64,000 nucleotides of DNA, from positions 1 to 64,000 of the forward strand of contig CANDNA010000017.1 in the NCBI GenBank assembly GCA_947385955.1, read 5' to 3'. Both the position numbers and the translations under genes were made by a program. Below are positions 26,416-35,892 of this stretch, piece after piece. The stretch comes from an uncultured Clostridia bacterium. Lineage in GTDB: Bacteria; Bacillota; Clostridia; Lachnospirales; Lachnospiraceae. The notes beneath the pieces were generated by a model that was not told where the DNA came from, made no database searches, and saw only the letters and a program-made list of their open reading frames with translations. Position 1 is the stretch's first letter. Every line of letters begins with the position of its first letter.

Positions 26416-27816
26416 TCACTCCACAGATTTCAAAATACTTCTTGCCACGCAAAGTCCGTTGGCCGATGCCTGCTGCAGTCCTCTTGTCACACCGGCGCCG
26501 TCGCCGATGGCACGCAGCCCTTTGATACTTGTTTCAAACTCCCGGTTTACCACTACCTTATTACTGTAAAATTTCACTTCCACCCCATATAACAGGGTTT
26601 CTTCCGAAGCAATCCCCGGTGTCACCTTATCGAGAGCCAGCAGCATTTCCTCAATATCCACCATAATCCGATGGGGAAATACCAGCGACAGATCCCCCGG
26701 TACCGCATCCTTTAACGTGGGAATCAGATTGTTCCGGCAAAGTCTCTCTTCTGTAGTCCTTCTGCCTCTTCTGAAATCCCCGAAAGTCTGTACCAGAATC
26801 TTACCGCCGCAGAGCATATTGGAAAGCTCGGCAATCTTTCTGCCGTAGGCAATGGGTGTGGTAAAAGGCTTGGTAAAATTCTTGGAAACCAGGATCGCAA
26901 AATTGGTATTGTTTGTTTTGTACTCCTGTGATTTATAAGCATGGCCGTTGACCACGGCAAGGCCGCCCTCATAATATTCTGTAGCCACTTCTCCGGACGG
27001 ATTGGTGCAGAAGGTCCGTACCTTGTCATCAAACGTGGGCGTATGGTAAATCAGCTTTGCTTCATAGAGATTTTCATTCAGTGTCTGCATCACTTCATCC
27101 CGCACTTCCACCCGCACGCCGATGTCCACAGTCCCGGGCAGGGTTTCTATACCGATTTCCAGACATTTGCTTTTAAACCAGTCTGCGCCCTCTCTGCCGA
27201 CGGCAGAAACGATTTCCTTTCCATACCACACATCGCCGCCGTCGGTCCTGACGCCTTTTGCCACGCCGTCCTCCACAAGGATATCCGTTACCATTGTCTG
27301 AAAATGCAGTTCGACGCCCTGTTCTTCCAGATGTTTCTGCAGTCTGGAATAGATTTTATATCCCTCTTCCGTACCCAGATGCCGGATCGGGCATTCCACC
27401 AGCTTTAAATTGGCATTGATGGCTTTGCGCCGGATTTCCCGGATCTGGGCTTCTTTATCCAGGCCATACACACTGGTATCCGCACCGAACTGCAGATATA
27501 CCTGATCCGATTCCCGGATCAGCTCTGTTGTTTTATCATAGCCCAGAATTTCCGGCAGATTGCCGCCCACATCCGGTGACAGAGAAAGTTTTCCGTCGGA
27601 AAATGCACCGGCGCCCGCAAACCCTGTTGTAATGGAACAGGGTTTGCAGCCCACGCACTGCTTCGTTTTACGTTTGGGACACTCCCGTTTTTCAATGGAA
27701 CGTCCCTTTTCAATCATCACCACTTTCAGTCCCGGCCGCTGCCTCAGCAGTTCATAGGCACAGAAAATACCGCCGGGCCCGGCTCCGATGATGATCACAT
27801 CTGCCTGCTTTGTCAT
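26416..27816 (-). CDS. FAD-dependent dehydrogenase (COG2509-type)
   Basis: A 466-residue flavoprotein. The N-terminal dinucleotide fold is VIIGAGPGGIFCAYELL. A Cys-rich stretch (CPKRKTKQCVGCKPC, about residues 48-62) is followed by the family-typical GFAGAGAFSDGKLSL. The C-terminal FAD contact is GLRAIGDGAGVTRGLQQA. The family is widespread in Clostridia and annotated as FAD-dependent oxidoreductase; the substrate is unknown. It is followed closely by prsA. Confidence 0.85.
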   Translation of the reverse strand: MTKQADVIIIGAGPGGIFCAYELLRQRPGLKVVMIEKGRSIEKRECPKRKTKQCVGCKPCSITTGFAGAGAFSDGKLSLSPDVGGNLPEILGYDKTTELIRESDQVYLQFGADTSVYGLDKEAQIREIRRKAINANLKLVECPIRHLGTEEGYKIYSRLQKHLEEQGVELHFQTMVTDILVEDGVAKGVRTDGGDVWYGKEIVSAVGREGADWFKSKCLEIGIETLPGTVDIGVRVEVRDEVMQTLNENLYEAKLIYHTPTFDDKVRTFCTNPSGEVATEYYEGGLAVVNGHAYKSQEYKTNNTNFAILVSKNFTKPFTTPIAYGRKIAELSNMLCGGKILVQTFGDFRRGRRTTEERLCRNNLIPTLKDAVPGDLSLVFPHRIMVDIEEMLLALDKVTPGIASEETLLYGVEVKFYSNKVVVNREFETSIKGLRAIGDGAGVTRGLQQASANGLCVARSILKSVE

Positions 27817-27895
27817 ATCTATCCCTCTTTTTTTCTTTTATATTGTCTGTCAACCGTCTGACCTGTCCCTGTCCCGTAAAACCGGAAAACGCCTG

Positions 27896-28660
27896 TCATT
27901 CCAGCAGATTTCCTCTGCGGTCATACCACTGCTCGCCGTTGGTCAGGATATACTCCTCCGAACCCAGGACTGCCGCCGCAAAGTCCTTCCCGTCCCGCAG
28001 CCTTCGCTTAAATGCCATGCCGCCTCCCAAAAGCCGTCCTGCCGTATGGATATCCGAGCCTGCAGTAAACGGCAGTCCCTGCTGTCTTCCATAGGCAATC
28101 GCCCGCCCGTCAAACTCCGGCTGATTGTGGGCCAGGCTCAGGCTGCTGCTGTGGGTGGCATTGATCCCCTCCACACCGTCCACATACTCCGGAAACAGCC
28201 TGACCTCCGGAATATAATATTCCTCCCGGAAAGGATGGGCATGCACCACAATACCGCCTCCCTGATGGATCAGGGCAAACTGTTCCTTCACCGATGCCCT
28301 GCGAAGCTGCGGATGGGCCAGCATCCATTCCGGGGACAGTCCGTAAATCAGAAATTCCGTACCATGATAGCCTGCTTCCCATCCGAAAAACACATCCAGC
28401 CCGATCTGTTCACCGGCCTTTCTGGCCTCCTCATATCCCCTGACAAACCGCTTCACATAGGCCTTCCAGGGCAGGCGTCTGTCCACTGCCGTATTGCCGC
28501 CCCAGTTATGATCCGTTACAAAGATGCCCGTATAACCTGCCTCTTTGCAGGCCGCCGCCATATCCGCGCCGCCGCTTTTGGCACATGCGCTGGCTTCTTT
28601 CGTATGCAAATGTGTTTCATATAAATAGGGATATTCTTCCCTCAGATTTTTTCCTGTCAC
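27896..28660 (-). CDS. PHP-domain phosphoesterase
   Basis: A 254-residue member of the polymerase and histidinol phosphatase superfamily. Metal ligands are in YETHLHTKEASAC (HxH), FVTDHNWGGN, GWEAGYHGTEFLIYG, VVHAHPFREEYY and AGSDIHTAG. It probably hydrolyses a phosphate ester in the cytoplasm. Its start overlaps the uridine kinase stop by four bases (ATGA), so the two genes are co-transcribed; the functional link is not obvious. Confidence 0.85.
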   Translation of the reverse strand: MTGKNLREEYPYLYETHLHTKEASACAKSGGADMAAACKEAGYTGIFVTDHNWGGNTAVDRRLPWKAYVKRFVRGYEEARKAGEQIGLDVFFGWEAGYHGTEFLIYGLSPEWMLAHPQLRRASVKEQFALIHQGGGIVVHAHPFREEYYIPEVRLFPEYVDGVEGINATHSSSLSLAHNQPEFDGRAIAYGRQQGLPFTAGSDIHTAGRLLGGGMAFKRRLRDGKDFAAAVLGSEEYILTNGEQWYDRRGNLLE

Positions 28661-29286
28661 TCCGTTTCTTCTCCGTCCAGAATTTTTTTCAGATAATGTT
28701 TCAGGATGGCAATGGCAACCGAATTTCTGCCTCCTCTGGGGATAATCAGATCCGCATACTTTTTGGAAGGTTCCACAAACTGTTCATGCATGGGCTTCAC
28801 CGTAGTCCGGTACTGGCGCAGAACCGACTCCACACTCCGTCCCCGCTCCGCCATATCCCTTGTAATCCTGCGCATCAGCCGTTCATCCGCATCGGTATCC
28901 ACAAATATCTTCAAATCCATCAGCTCCCGCAGCGGTTCCGGCTCCAGAATCAGGATACCCTCCAGCATCAGTATTTTTTTCGGATATACCCGTACCGTTT
29001 CTTTCGCCCGGTTGTGCACACTGTAATCATACACCGGCCGTTCAATCGCCCGGCCTGCCTTCAATGCAATCACATCTGCAATCATGCGTTCCGTATCAAA
29101 GGATTCCGGATGGTCATAATTCAGTTTTTCCCTTTCGGAAAAAGGCATCTCATCATGGGCTTTATAATAACAGTCATGCCCAACCAGCTCGATTCCATCC
29201 CCAAAATAGTCTTTGATGATTTTCACGATCGTTGTCTTGCCCGAAGCGGTCCCCCCTGCCACCCCGATTACATAGGTTCTTTCCAT
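28657..29286 (-). CDS. udk: Uridine kinase
   Basis: Phosphorylates uridine and cytidine to the monophosphates for pyrimidine salvage. The 209-residue length is normal. Walker A is GVAGGTASGKTT. YDHPESFDTE and the substrate region PVYDYSVHNR match the family, as does the lid region RRITRDMAERGRS. It is coupled to the PHP gene. Other pyrimidine salvage genes lie 8 kb away in the window (udp, cdd). Confidence 0.95.
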   Translation of the reverse strand: MERTYVIGVAGGTASGKTTIVKIIKDYFGDGIELVGHDCYYKAHDEMPFSEREKLNYDHPESFDTERMIADVIALKAGRAIERPVYDYSVHNRAKETVRVYPKKILMLEGILILEPEPLRELMDLKIFVDTDADERLMRRITRDMAERGRSVESVLRQYRTTVKPMHEQFVEPSKKYADLIIPRGGRNSVAIAILKHYLKKILDGEETE

Positions 29287-29344
29287 CTTTTGTTTTCCCT
29301 TCCTTCTCTGACTGTGCCGTCCGCTTCCTCCTGCGTGTTTACAG

Positions 29345-29397
29345 AGAAAGGATGTCCCCGGACAAAACCGGAAAGGACATCCTTATTTTACAGTGCC
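29345..29397 (-). terminator. Terminator of ilvE
   Basis: On the minus strand AAGGATGTCC pairs with GGACATCCTT, enclosing a smaller CCGG/CCGG stem, and is followed by TCTCT. It lies about 20 bp after the ilvE stop codon. Confidence 0.7.
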
Positions 29398-29414
29398 TCT
29401 GCGCTGCCCCGTTC

Positions 29415-30440
29415 CTATCTGATTTCCTGTATCCATCCTTCCGGCGCCTCGATCCGTCCCATCTGAATACCGGTCAGGGTATCATACAGCTTCTTTGTCA
29501 CAGGACCCATATCTGCCATACCGCTGGGAAGGCAGATTTCCGTGCCGTGATCCACGATCTTTCCCACCGGAGAAATCACTGCCGCCGTACCGCAGAGTCC
29601 GCACTCTGCAAAATCCGCCAGTTCTTCTTTGTATATCTCCCGCTCTTCGGTCTCCAGTCCCAGATATTCCTTCGCCACATACATCAGGGACCGTCTGGTG
29701 ATTGACGGCAGGATACTGCCGGATCTTGGTGTCACCACCTTCTGATCTTTTGTAATAAAGATAAAGTTGGCGCCGCCGGTTTCCTCCACTTTGGTGTGGC
29801 TGGCTGCATCCAGATACATATTCTCATCAAATCCCTGTTTATGGGCATCCACAATCGCATGCAGACTCATGGCATAGTTCAGCCCTGCCTTGATATGTCC
29901 TGTTCCGTTGGGCGCTGCCCGGTCGAAATCGCTGATCCGAATGGTAAGAGGCTTTACACCGCCCTTGAAATAAGGCCCCACCGGTGTGGTAAACACACGG
30001 AACTGATATTCGTCTGCGGGTTTTACCCCGATTACCGGTCCGCTGGCAAACATAAAAGGCCGGATATACAGAGTCGCCCCGCTGCCATAAGGCGGCACAT
30101 AAGCTGCATTGGCTTTTACCGTCTGCATGACCGCATCCACAAACTTTTCCCTGGGATAAACCGGCATCTCCAGTCTCCTGCAGGAGTCCTCCATCCTCTG
30201 CCCGTTCAGATCGGGCCTGAATGTTACGATGCGTCCGTCCTCTGTGGTGTAGGCCTTCAGTCCCTCAAAACAGGACTGGGAGTACTGCAGGACGCCCGCA
30301 CATTCATTGATCACCACATTGGCATCCTCTGTCAGCCCGCCTGCATCCCAGGCGCCGTCTTTGTAGTTTGTCACAAACCGGCGCTCCGTCCTGATATAAC
30401 CAAAATCAAGATTTTCCCAGTCTATCTGCTTCTTTTCCAT
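29415..30440 (-). CDS. ilvE: Branched-chain amino-acid aminotransferase
   Basis: PLP enzyme interconverting branched-chain amino acids and their 2-oxo acids. At 341 residues it is normal for the large class IV type. Diagnostic segments are SQSCFEGLKAY, YIRPFMFASG, GLNYAMSLHAI, EETGGANFIFI and ITRRSLMYVAKEYLG. The start is set at ATG 30440 (MEKKQIDWENLDFGYIRTER), which follows GAGGTAAG. A longer frame to 30512 would add a basic run atypical of the family. It stands alone with a terminator after it. Confidence 0.93.
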   Translation of the reverse strand: MEKKQIDWENLDFGYIRTERRFVTNYKDGAWDAGGLTEDANVVINECAGVLQYSQSCFEGLKAYTTEDGRIVTFRPDLNGQRMEDSCRRLEMPVYPREKFVDAVMQTVKANAAYVPPYGSGATLYIRPFMFASGPVIGVKPADEYQFRVFTTPVGPYFKGGVKPLTIRISDFDRAAPNGTGHIKAGLNYAMSLHAIVDAHKQGFDENMYLDAASHTKVEETGGANFIFITKDQKVVTPRSGSILPSITRRSLMYVAKEYLGLETEEREIYKEELADFAECGLCGTAAVISPVGKIVDHGTEICLPSGMADMGPVTKKLYDTLTGIQMGRIEAPEGWIQEIR

Positions 30441-30524
30441 TTTCTTACCTCGCTTTCGCTTCCGTTTCTTTATAGATTTTACCAAATCCCGCAAAATAGT
30501 ACAAGGGTTCATTTCCCCGGCTTC

Positions 30525-31394
30525 CTATACCAGATTCCGGATCCCCTCGCATATTCTCCGGGCAACTGCCGGATTGTTCATGGTATAAAGGTGAATGCCG
30601 TCCACATCATTGGTCAGAAGATCCACGATCTGATTGATGGCATAGGCCATTCCCGCATCAAACAACGCCTCTTTGTTGTCCTCAAACTTATGCATGATCC
30701 GTCTGTATTTCTCCGGCAGACTGGCGCCGCACAATGTTACCATCCGTTCGATCTGAGCCCTGTTGGTCACCGGCATAATCCCCGCCTCAATAGGTACTTT
30801 TATTCCTGCAATCGCCGCATCTTCCAGGAATCTGTAAAAAGCGCTGTTTTTAAAAAAGAGCTGAGAAATCAGATGGGTAGCGCCGCTGTCCACCTTTTCT
30901 TTCAGATGCTGCAGATCGGCGGCCCGGCTGGCAGCCTCCTGATGGGTTTCCGGATAGCAGGCCGCACAGATATGAAACTCACTGCTCTGCTCCCGGATAA
31001 ACCGGATCAGGTCATTGGCATAGTGAAACTCCTGTTTCGGTTCATAGTCCGGGCTCCTGTCTCCCCTCAGCGCCAGCAGATTATACAGGCCTGCTTCTTT
31101 CATCTCTTCCAGCATACCTTTGATTTCCTCTCTGGTATAGTTCAGGCAGGTCAGATGCACCACCGGTTCTATATGATATACCTCCCGGATCTTTTTGGCC
31201 AGTTCTATGGTTTTATTGTTGACTGCACTGCCTCCCGCTCCAAAGGTAATGCTGATAAAATCAGGCCGCAGACTGCTGAGTATCTCCAGTGTGGCATCAA
31301 TGTCCCGCAAAGCGGCTCCCTTTTTGGGCGGAAATATCTCAAAGGATATCACCTGTTTTTTCTTCTCTTCAAATAAGGTATCCAGATTCATCTC
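30525..31394 (-). CDS. metF: Methylenetetrahydrofolate reductase
   Basis: Reduces 5,10-methylene-THF to 5-methyl-THF for methionine synthesis or acetogenic carbon flow. The 289-residue length is typical of MetF. Motifs are VISFEIFPPKKGAA, SITFGAGGS, HLTCLNYTREE, LLALRGD and IEAGIMPVTN. The start is ATG 31394 behind AAAGGAAG; an upstream frame to 31454 is unlikely. No zinc-domain MetV partner gene is adjacent. Confidence 0.94.
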   Translation of the reverse strand, partial: EMNLDTLFEEKKKQVISFEIFPPKKGAALRDIDATLEILSSLRPDFISITFGAGGSAVNNKTIELAKKIREVYHIEPVVHLTCLNYTREEIKGMLEEMKEAGLYNLLALRGDRSPDYEPKQEFHYANDLIRFIREQSSEFHICAACYPETHQEAASRAADLQHLKEKVDSGATHLISQLFFKNSAFYRFLEDAAIAGIKVPIEAGIMPVTNRAQIERMVTLCGASLPEKYRRIMHKFEDNKEALFDAGMAYAINQIVDLLTNDVDGIHLYTMNNPAVARRICEGIRNLV

Positions 31395-31520
31395 TTTTTC
31401 TTCCTTTCGTACCGTCTGTACAGGAATCTTACGCAGATCACGCCCTGTTTTCACAGACGCAAAATGTGCCCTGCACGATTCTATGATATCACAAAATCAC
31501 TGCAAAGCACACTGTTTTCT

Positions 31521-32261
31521 CTAATCATTTTCCAGGATATTGGAAACGATTTCTTTCAGCCGTATATACTGTTCCTGATTGACTTCAATCATGCCTTTTT
31601 CCTTTACCGCCAGTCCGGCATCCCTGAATTTGCGCAAAGCCCGGTCAATGGTTTTCACACACAGTCCGGTGGCATCGGAAAGCTCCTGCCTGTCGCCTTT
31701 CATCCGCAGTACCCCGTCTTTTGCATAGGCGTCATACCGTTTCACAAACAGCATGGCAAGCCGGTCAGAACCCTGCAGAAACAGAAATGCCCGGCTGTCA
31801 CGTCCCTGCTCCAGCAGATATTCGCCCATCAGTCTGGCTTCCTGCTTCAGCGCTTCAATATCTGTTTTGATCCACCTCTGATAACGGGGCCCCGGAATCT
31901 TCAGTACGGTACATTCGGTGACTGTCTCCAGCGTGGTACGATACCGGTCCAGATTCATCACGATTTCCATTCCTCCAAAGGCATACATCTTTCTGAAATG
32001 CATAAAATCATATGCGATTCCATAGATCCGGTAATCTGTGGCTTTCACAATTCCCCGGAGAATCAGATAAATGGTATCCACCGGCTCTCCTTCCCGTATA
32101 AAGATCACATCCCTGTCCATTTCTTCCACAGTAAAGGATTCGATCAGCCAGATCGGAGCAGTCCGGAAATAGGCTTTGAACTGCTCTCTCCGGTTGGGTT
32201 CCATTGTCTTAACAAACGGAAGCGCACATTCCAGGCAGCTTTCTTTTCTGTCTTTGTCCAT
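31521..32261 (-). CDS. Crp/Fnr-family transcriptional regulator
   Basis: A 246-residue regulator. It has an N-terminal cyclic-nucleotide-binding-like domain (DRDVIFIREGEPVDTIYLIL, FRKMYAFGGMEIVMN) and a C-terminal winged helix (RQELSDATGLCVKTIDRALR). There is no Fnr-type cysteine set, so it is probably not an iron-sulfur oxygen sensor. It starts two bases after the last permease gene of the nucleoside transporter, so it should be co-expressed with it and may regulate it. Confidence 0.85.
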   Translation of the reverse strand: MDKDRKESCLECALPFVKTMEPNRREQFKAYFRTAPIWLIESFTVEEMDRDVIFIREGEPVDTIYLILRGIVKATDYRIYGIAYDFMHFRKMYAFGGMEIVMNLDRYRTTLETVTECTVLKIPGPRYQRWIKTDIEALKQEARLMGEYLLEQGRDSRAFLFLQGSDRLAMLFVKRYDAYAKDGVLRMKGDRQELSDATGLCVKTIDRALRKFRDAGLAVKEKGMIEVNQEQYIRLKEIVSNILEND

Positions 32262-32263
32262 AG

Positions 32264-33205
32264 TTAACGTTTCCCTTTGTCATAAGGGATTCCTTCTGCT
32301 TTGGGCGCACGGGAATTTCCGGAAAAAACAGCCAACACCAGCAGAGAAATCATATATGGGAACATATTGTATAAAGTACTGGGAATCGGCAGGGCCGCCA
32401 GTGCATCAAACCCGGAATACACATTGGACAGTGCCCGGAACAGTCCGAACAATACTGCTGCCATTGCGATCAGTCCCGGCTTCCACTGCCCGAAGATCAT
32501 AACCGCCAGCGCCAGGAATCCAAATCCGGCCACGCCATTTTCAAACTTCCATTCGCTGACACCTGCCGTAATATAAACGATACCGCCGATGCCTCCCAGC
32601 ATACCGGAAATCAGCACACCGGCATACCGCATTTTGTACACATTGATTCCCACAGAGTCCGCCGCCTGAGGATGCTCCCCACAGGCCATCAGGCGCAGGC
32701 CGAATTTGGTATGGTACAGCACCACATGGGAAATTACCAACAGCACCACTGCCAGTACCATAAACCAGCTCAGTTCAAAGTTGCCGATTTTCAGCAGGGA
32801 AAACGCCTTTTTCTGCTCAATATACTGGATGGAAGAAGATACATTGCTGGCATCCTCCGCCATGTTCAGCGCTTTTACAAACACCGTTGCCGCCGCGGTC
32901 CCCAGCAGATTCATGGCTGTACCCACCAGGGTCTGGTCAGCTTTCAAATGAATGGCAGCCACCGCCAGCAAAAGGGAATATACCACGCCGAACAGCACAC
33001 TGCCAAATACCACTGCCACAATCAGCAGCAGGGCCGGCAGATCCGCCATCCCTTTCATCACCAGCGCACCGCCCAGGGCGCCCATTACCATGATTCCTTC
33101 CAGGCCCAGATTGATCACTCCGCTGTGTTCGGAAAAACATCCGCCCAGCGCCACAAGAAGCAGCACAGATGCATAGATCAGAGTATACTGCAATAACAGC
33201 GCCAT
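32264..33205 (-). CDS. Nucleoside ABC transporter permease 2 (BMP type)
   Basis: A 313-residue inner-membrane permease of the branched-chain/BMP-type transporter superfamily, with about eight to ten hydrophobic spans. Family signatures are INLGLEGIMVMGALGGA, TLVGTAMNLLGTAAATVFVK, RLMACGEHPQAADSVGINVY and GLIAMAAVLFG. It works with the permease encoded just upstream (two-base gap), the duplicated ATPase and the BMP lipoprotein to import nucleosides. Confidence 0.9.
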   Translation of the reverse strand: MALLLQYTLIYASVLLLVALGGCFSEHSGVINLGLEGIMVMGALGGALVMKGMADLPALLLIVAVVFGSVLFGVVYSLLLAVAAIHLKADQTLVGTAMNLLGTAAATVFVKALNMAEDASNVSSSIQYIEQKKAFSLLKIGNFELSWFMVLAVVLLVISHVVLYHTKFGLRLMACGEHPQAADSVGINVYKMRYAGVLISGMLGGIGGIVYITAGVSEWKFENGVAGFGFLALAVMIFGQWKPGLIAMAAVLFGLFRALSNVYSGFDALAALPIPSTLYNMFPYMISLLVLAVFSGNSRAPKAEGIPYDKGKR

Positions 33206-33207
33206 AC

Positions 33208-34323
33208 CTATTGTCCTCCCTTCTTTTTACTTAACTGCCGTTTCATGCATACCTTAAAGAACAATACAAAACTGCAGAAATAGATAATGATCGCAGAAAT
33301 CAGATCGGAAATCTGAGAACAATATACCATCTTGTCTATGTAAGAGCCTCCGCTGGTAATATGCTGGATAAAATAAGCTGAGAAAATACCGCCAATGGGA
33401 TGCAGCATACCCAGAAATGCCGCCGCAATTCCGTTAAAGCCCATAGCCGGAACCGCCGTCTGGGCACAGGACCACTGTTCGATACCGCTCAGATACAGAA
33501 ACGCCGCACCCAGCCCGGACAGACATCCTGAAATCACCATTGTCAGAATCATATTTCTCTTTTCTTTCATCCCCGCATATTTTGCCGCATTTTTATTCAA
33601 ACCCGTGGCTTTCAGCTCATATCCCAGCTTTGTCTTTTCCATCACCACAAAGACCCAGACTGCAATCAGCACAGACAGCGGGATGGCAATGGTCACATAT
33701 TTATTTCCGGAAAAGAGACCGGCAAGGCCCATGCTGGGAAGCAGCGCACCCGGACTGTTGGTCCGCAGCGCTCCGGTATAGGTTGTACTGGATTCCTTTA
33801 CTTTGGTCAGCAGCATATTCACACTGTACAGACTGATCCAGTTCAGCATAATTCCTGCAATCACCTCATTGACATTCAGATATGCCTTTAGTGCGCCTGC
33901 AACACCGCCCAGGATACCGCCGCCCACCATAGCCGCCGCCAGACATACAAACCAGGGCATCTGAAACGCCAGGGCCAGATACAGGCTCAGGCCCGCACCC
34001 ACCGCATACTGTCCGGAAGCGCCGATGTTGAACAGGCCCACCTTGTAGGCAAACAGAATGGACAGCGTACACATCAGAAGCGGCGCCGTTTTGGCCAGGG
34101 TACTGCCAAAATACTCCAGGGCAACTGCCGGCCTGGGGAAATACATAAAGTTTTTCAGAATCGAAACAATCGCCCTGCCGGCTCCCGCAGGATTGATACA
34201 CAAAAGCACGATATATCCTGCCAAAAGACCCAGTACAATGCAAATAAACGAAGCAATCAGAGACTGGACGCCTTCCCGGTTCAACAACTGTTCAAAGGAT
34301 TTCTTTTCATTTTCACGCCTCAT
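33208..34323 (-). CDS. Nucleoside ABC transporter permease 1 (BMP type)
   Basis: A 371-residue multispan permease. Hydrophobic helices begin at LIASFICIVLGLLAGYIVLL. Signatures are GLFNIGASGQYAVGAGLSLY, NEVIAGIMLNWISLY, KATGLNKNAAKYAGM and VPAMGFNGIAAAFLGMLHP. It partners the second permease; its start overlaps the ATPase stop by four bases (ATGA), giving coupled translation. Confidence 0.9.
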   Translation of the reverse strand: MRRENEKKSFEQLLNREGVQSLIASFICIVLGLLAGYIVLLCINPAGAGRAIVSILKNFMYFPRPAVALEYFGSTLAKTAPLLMCTLSILFAYKVGLFNIGASGQYAVGAGLSLYLALAFQMPWFVCLAAAMVGGGILGGVAGALKAYLNVNEVIAGIMLNWISLYSVNMLLTKVKESSTTYTGALRTNSPGALLPSMGLAGLFSGNKYVTIAIPLSVLIAVWVFVVMEKTKLGYELKATGLNKNAAKYAGMKEKRNMILTMVISGCLSGLGAAFLYLSGIEQWSCAQTAVPAMGFNGIAAAFLGMLHPIGGIFSAYFIQHITSGGSYIDKMVYCSQISDLISAIIIYFCSFVLFFKVCMKRQLSKKKGGQ

Positions 34324-35852
34324 GCCTGCTCCCTCCTCTTTGCACCGGTCATATAAAGCCCCAGCTCTTCCACAGTGATCTCATCCGGTTTAAATTCCCC
34401 TACCAGCTCCCCTTCATACATCACCAGAATCCTGTCCGGGACATCCATGACCTCATCCAGTTCCAGGCTGACCAGCAATACGGCCTTGCCTGCATCTCTC
34501 TGGGCAATCAACTGTTTATGAATAAATTCAATGGCCCCCACATCCACACCTCTTGTGGGCTGCACCGCAATCAGGAAATCCGGGTTTTTGTCGATCTCAC
34601 GGGCTATAATGGCTTTCTGCTGATTGCCTCCGGACATGGAACGGGTGACGGAAACCGCACCCTGTCCGGAACGGACATCGTATTCTTCAATCAGGCGCTG
34701 TGCATATTCCCGTATTTCTTTCCGCTTCAGCAGACCGAACCGGTCCGTAAATTCAGGTTCAAAATACCGTTCCAGCACAATATTGTTTTCCAGGGAATAA
34801 TCCAGTACCAGGCCATGTTTATGCCTGTCCTCCGGAATATGGCTGGTGCCCAGAATCGAACGCTGGCGGATGGATTCCCTGGTCACATCCTGTCCGTTCA
34901 AAGAAATGGTGCCGTTTGACAGCGGCTCCAGACCGGACAGACCATAGATCAGTTCTGTCTGTCCATTGCCGTCGATTCCGGCCACACAGACAATCTCCCC
35001 GCTCTTTACCTGGAAGCTCACGTCATGAACCGCATCTTTTTTATGACGGTTGGATGCAACGGACATATGGTTCACATCCAGCACCACCCTGCCGGGCCGG
35101 GCCGGTTTTTTGTCCACTGTAAAGCTCACATCCCGTCCCACCATCATGGCAGAGAGCTTTTCCGGTGTGGTATCCTTAATGTCCACCGTTCCCACATACT
35201 TCCCCTTCCGCAGAATGGTACACCGGTCTGCCACTTCCATAATTTCATTCAGTTTATGGGAAATAAATAAAATACTCTTCCCCTCTGCTGCCAGCCCCTT
35301 CATAATCTGCATCAGCTCAGCGATTTCCTGTACAGCCAGGACCGCCGTCGGCTCATCAAAGATCAGAATTTCATTGTCCCGGTAGAGCATTTTCAAAATT
35401 TCCGTCCTCTGCTGCATCCCCACCGTAATGTCCTCAATCAGGGCATCCGGCTCCACCTGCAGATGGTACCGCTCTGAAAGCTCCATCACCTTTTTTCTGG
35501 CATCGTCCTTTTTTAGCAGCCCGCCTTTTGTGGTTTCCATTCCCAGGATAATATTGTCCAGCACGGAAAAGCACTCCACCAGCTTAAAGTGCTGATGCAC
35601 CATCCCGATTCCCAGATCATTGGCATCATTGGGATTCCGGATCTCCACTTCTTTTCCGTCTTTGTAGATTTTGCCTTCTTCCGGCTGATACAAGCCGAAT
35701 AATACACTCATCAGGGTGGATTTCCCCGCTCCGTTCTCTCCCAGAAGCGCATGGATTTCCCCCTTTTTCAACTGCAGCGTAATATCATCATTTGCCACGA
35801 TACCGGCAAACCGCTTGGTAATATGAAGCATTTCGATGGCAAATTCTCCCAT
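34320..35852 (-). CDS. Nucleoside ABC transporter ATP-binding protein (two ABC domains)
   Basis: A 510-residue ATPase with two fused ABC domains, as in sugar and BMP-type nucleoside importers. Domain 1 has Walker [12 protein letters not shown], a degenerate ABC signature ([12 protein letters not shown]) and Walker [11 protein letters not shown]. Domain 2 has a degenerate Walker A ([12 protein letters not shown]), signature [14 protein letters not shown] and an altered Walker B segment [13 protein letters not shown]. Asymmetry between the two sites is normal for this family. Confidence 0.92.
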   Translation of the reverse strand: MGEFAIEMLHITKRFAGIVANDDITLQLKKGEIHALLGENGAGKSTLMSVLFGLYQPEEGKIYKDGKEVEIRNPNDANDLGIGMVHQHFKLVECFSVLDNIILGMETTKGGLLKKDDARKKVMELSERYHLQVEPDALIEDITVGMQQRTEILKMLYRDNEILIFDEPTAVLAVQEIAELMQIMKGLAAEGKSILFISHKLNEIMEVADRCTILRKGKYVGTVDIKDTTPEKLSAMMVGRDVSFTVDKKPARPGRVVLDVNHMSVASNRHKKDAVHDVSFQVKSGEIVCVAGIDGNGQTELIYGLSGLEPLSNGTISLNGQDVTRESIRQRSILGTSHIPEDRHKHGLVLDYSLENNIVLERYFEPEFTDRFGLLKRKEIREYAQRLIEEYDVRSGQGAVSVTRSMSGGNQQKAIIAREIDKNPDFLIAVQPTRGVDVGAIEFIHKQLIAQRDAGKAVLLVSLELDEVMDVPDRILVMYEGELVGEFKPDEITVEELGLYMTGAKRREQA

Positions 35853-35892
35853 TTATGCTTTCCCTCCTTGCCTCTTTTTTGTTTCTCCTGCG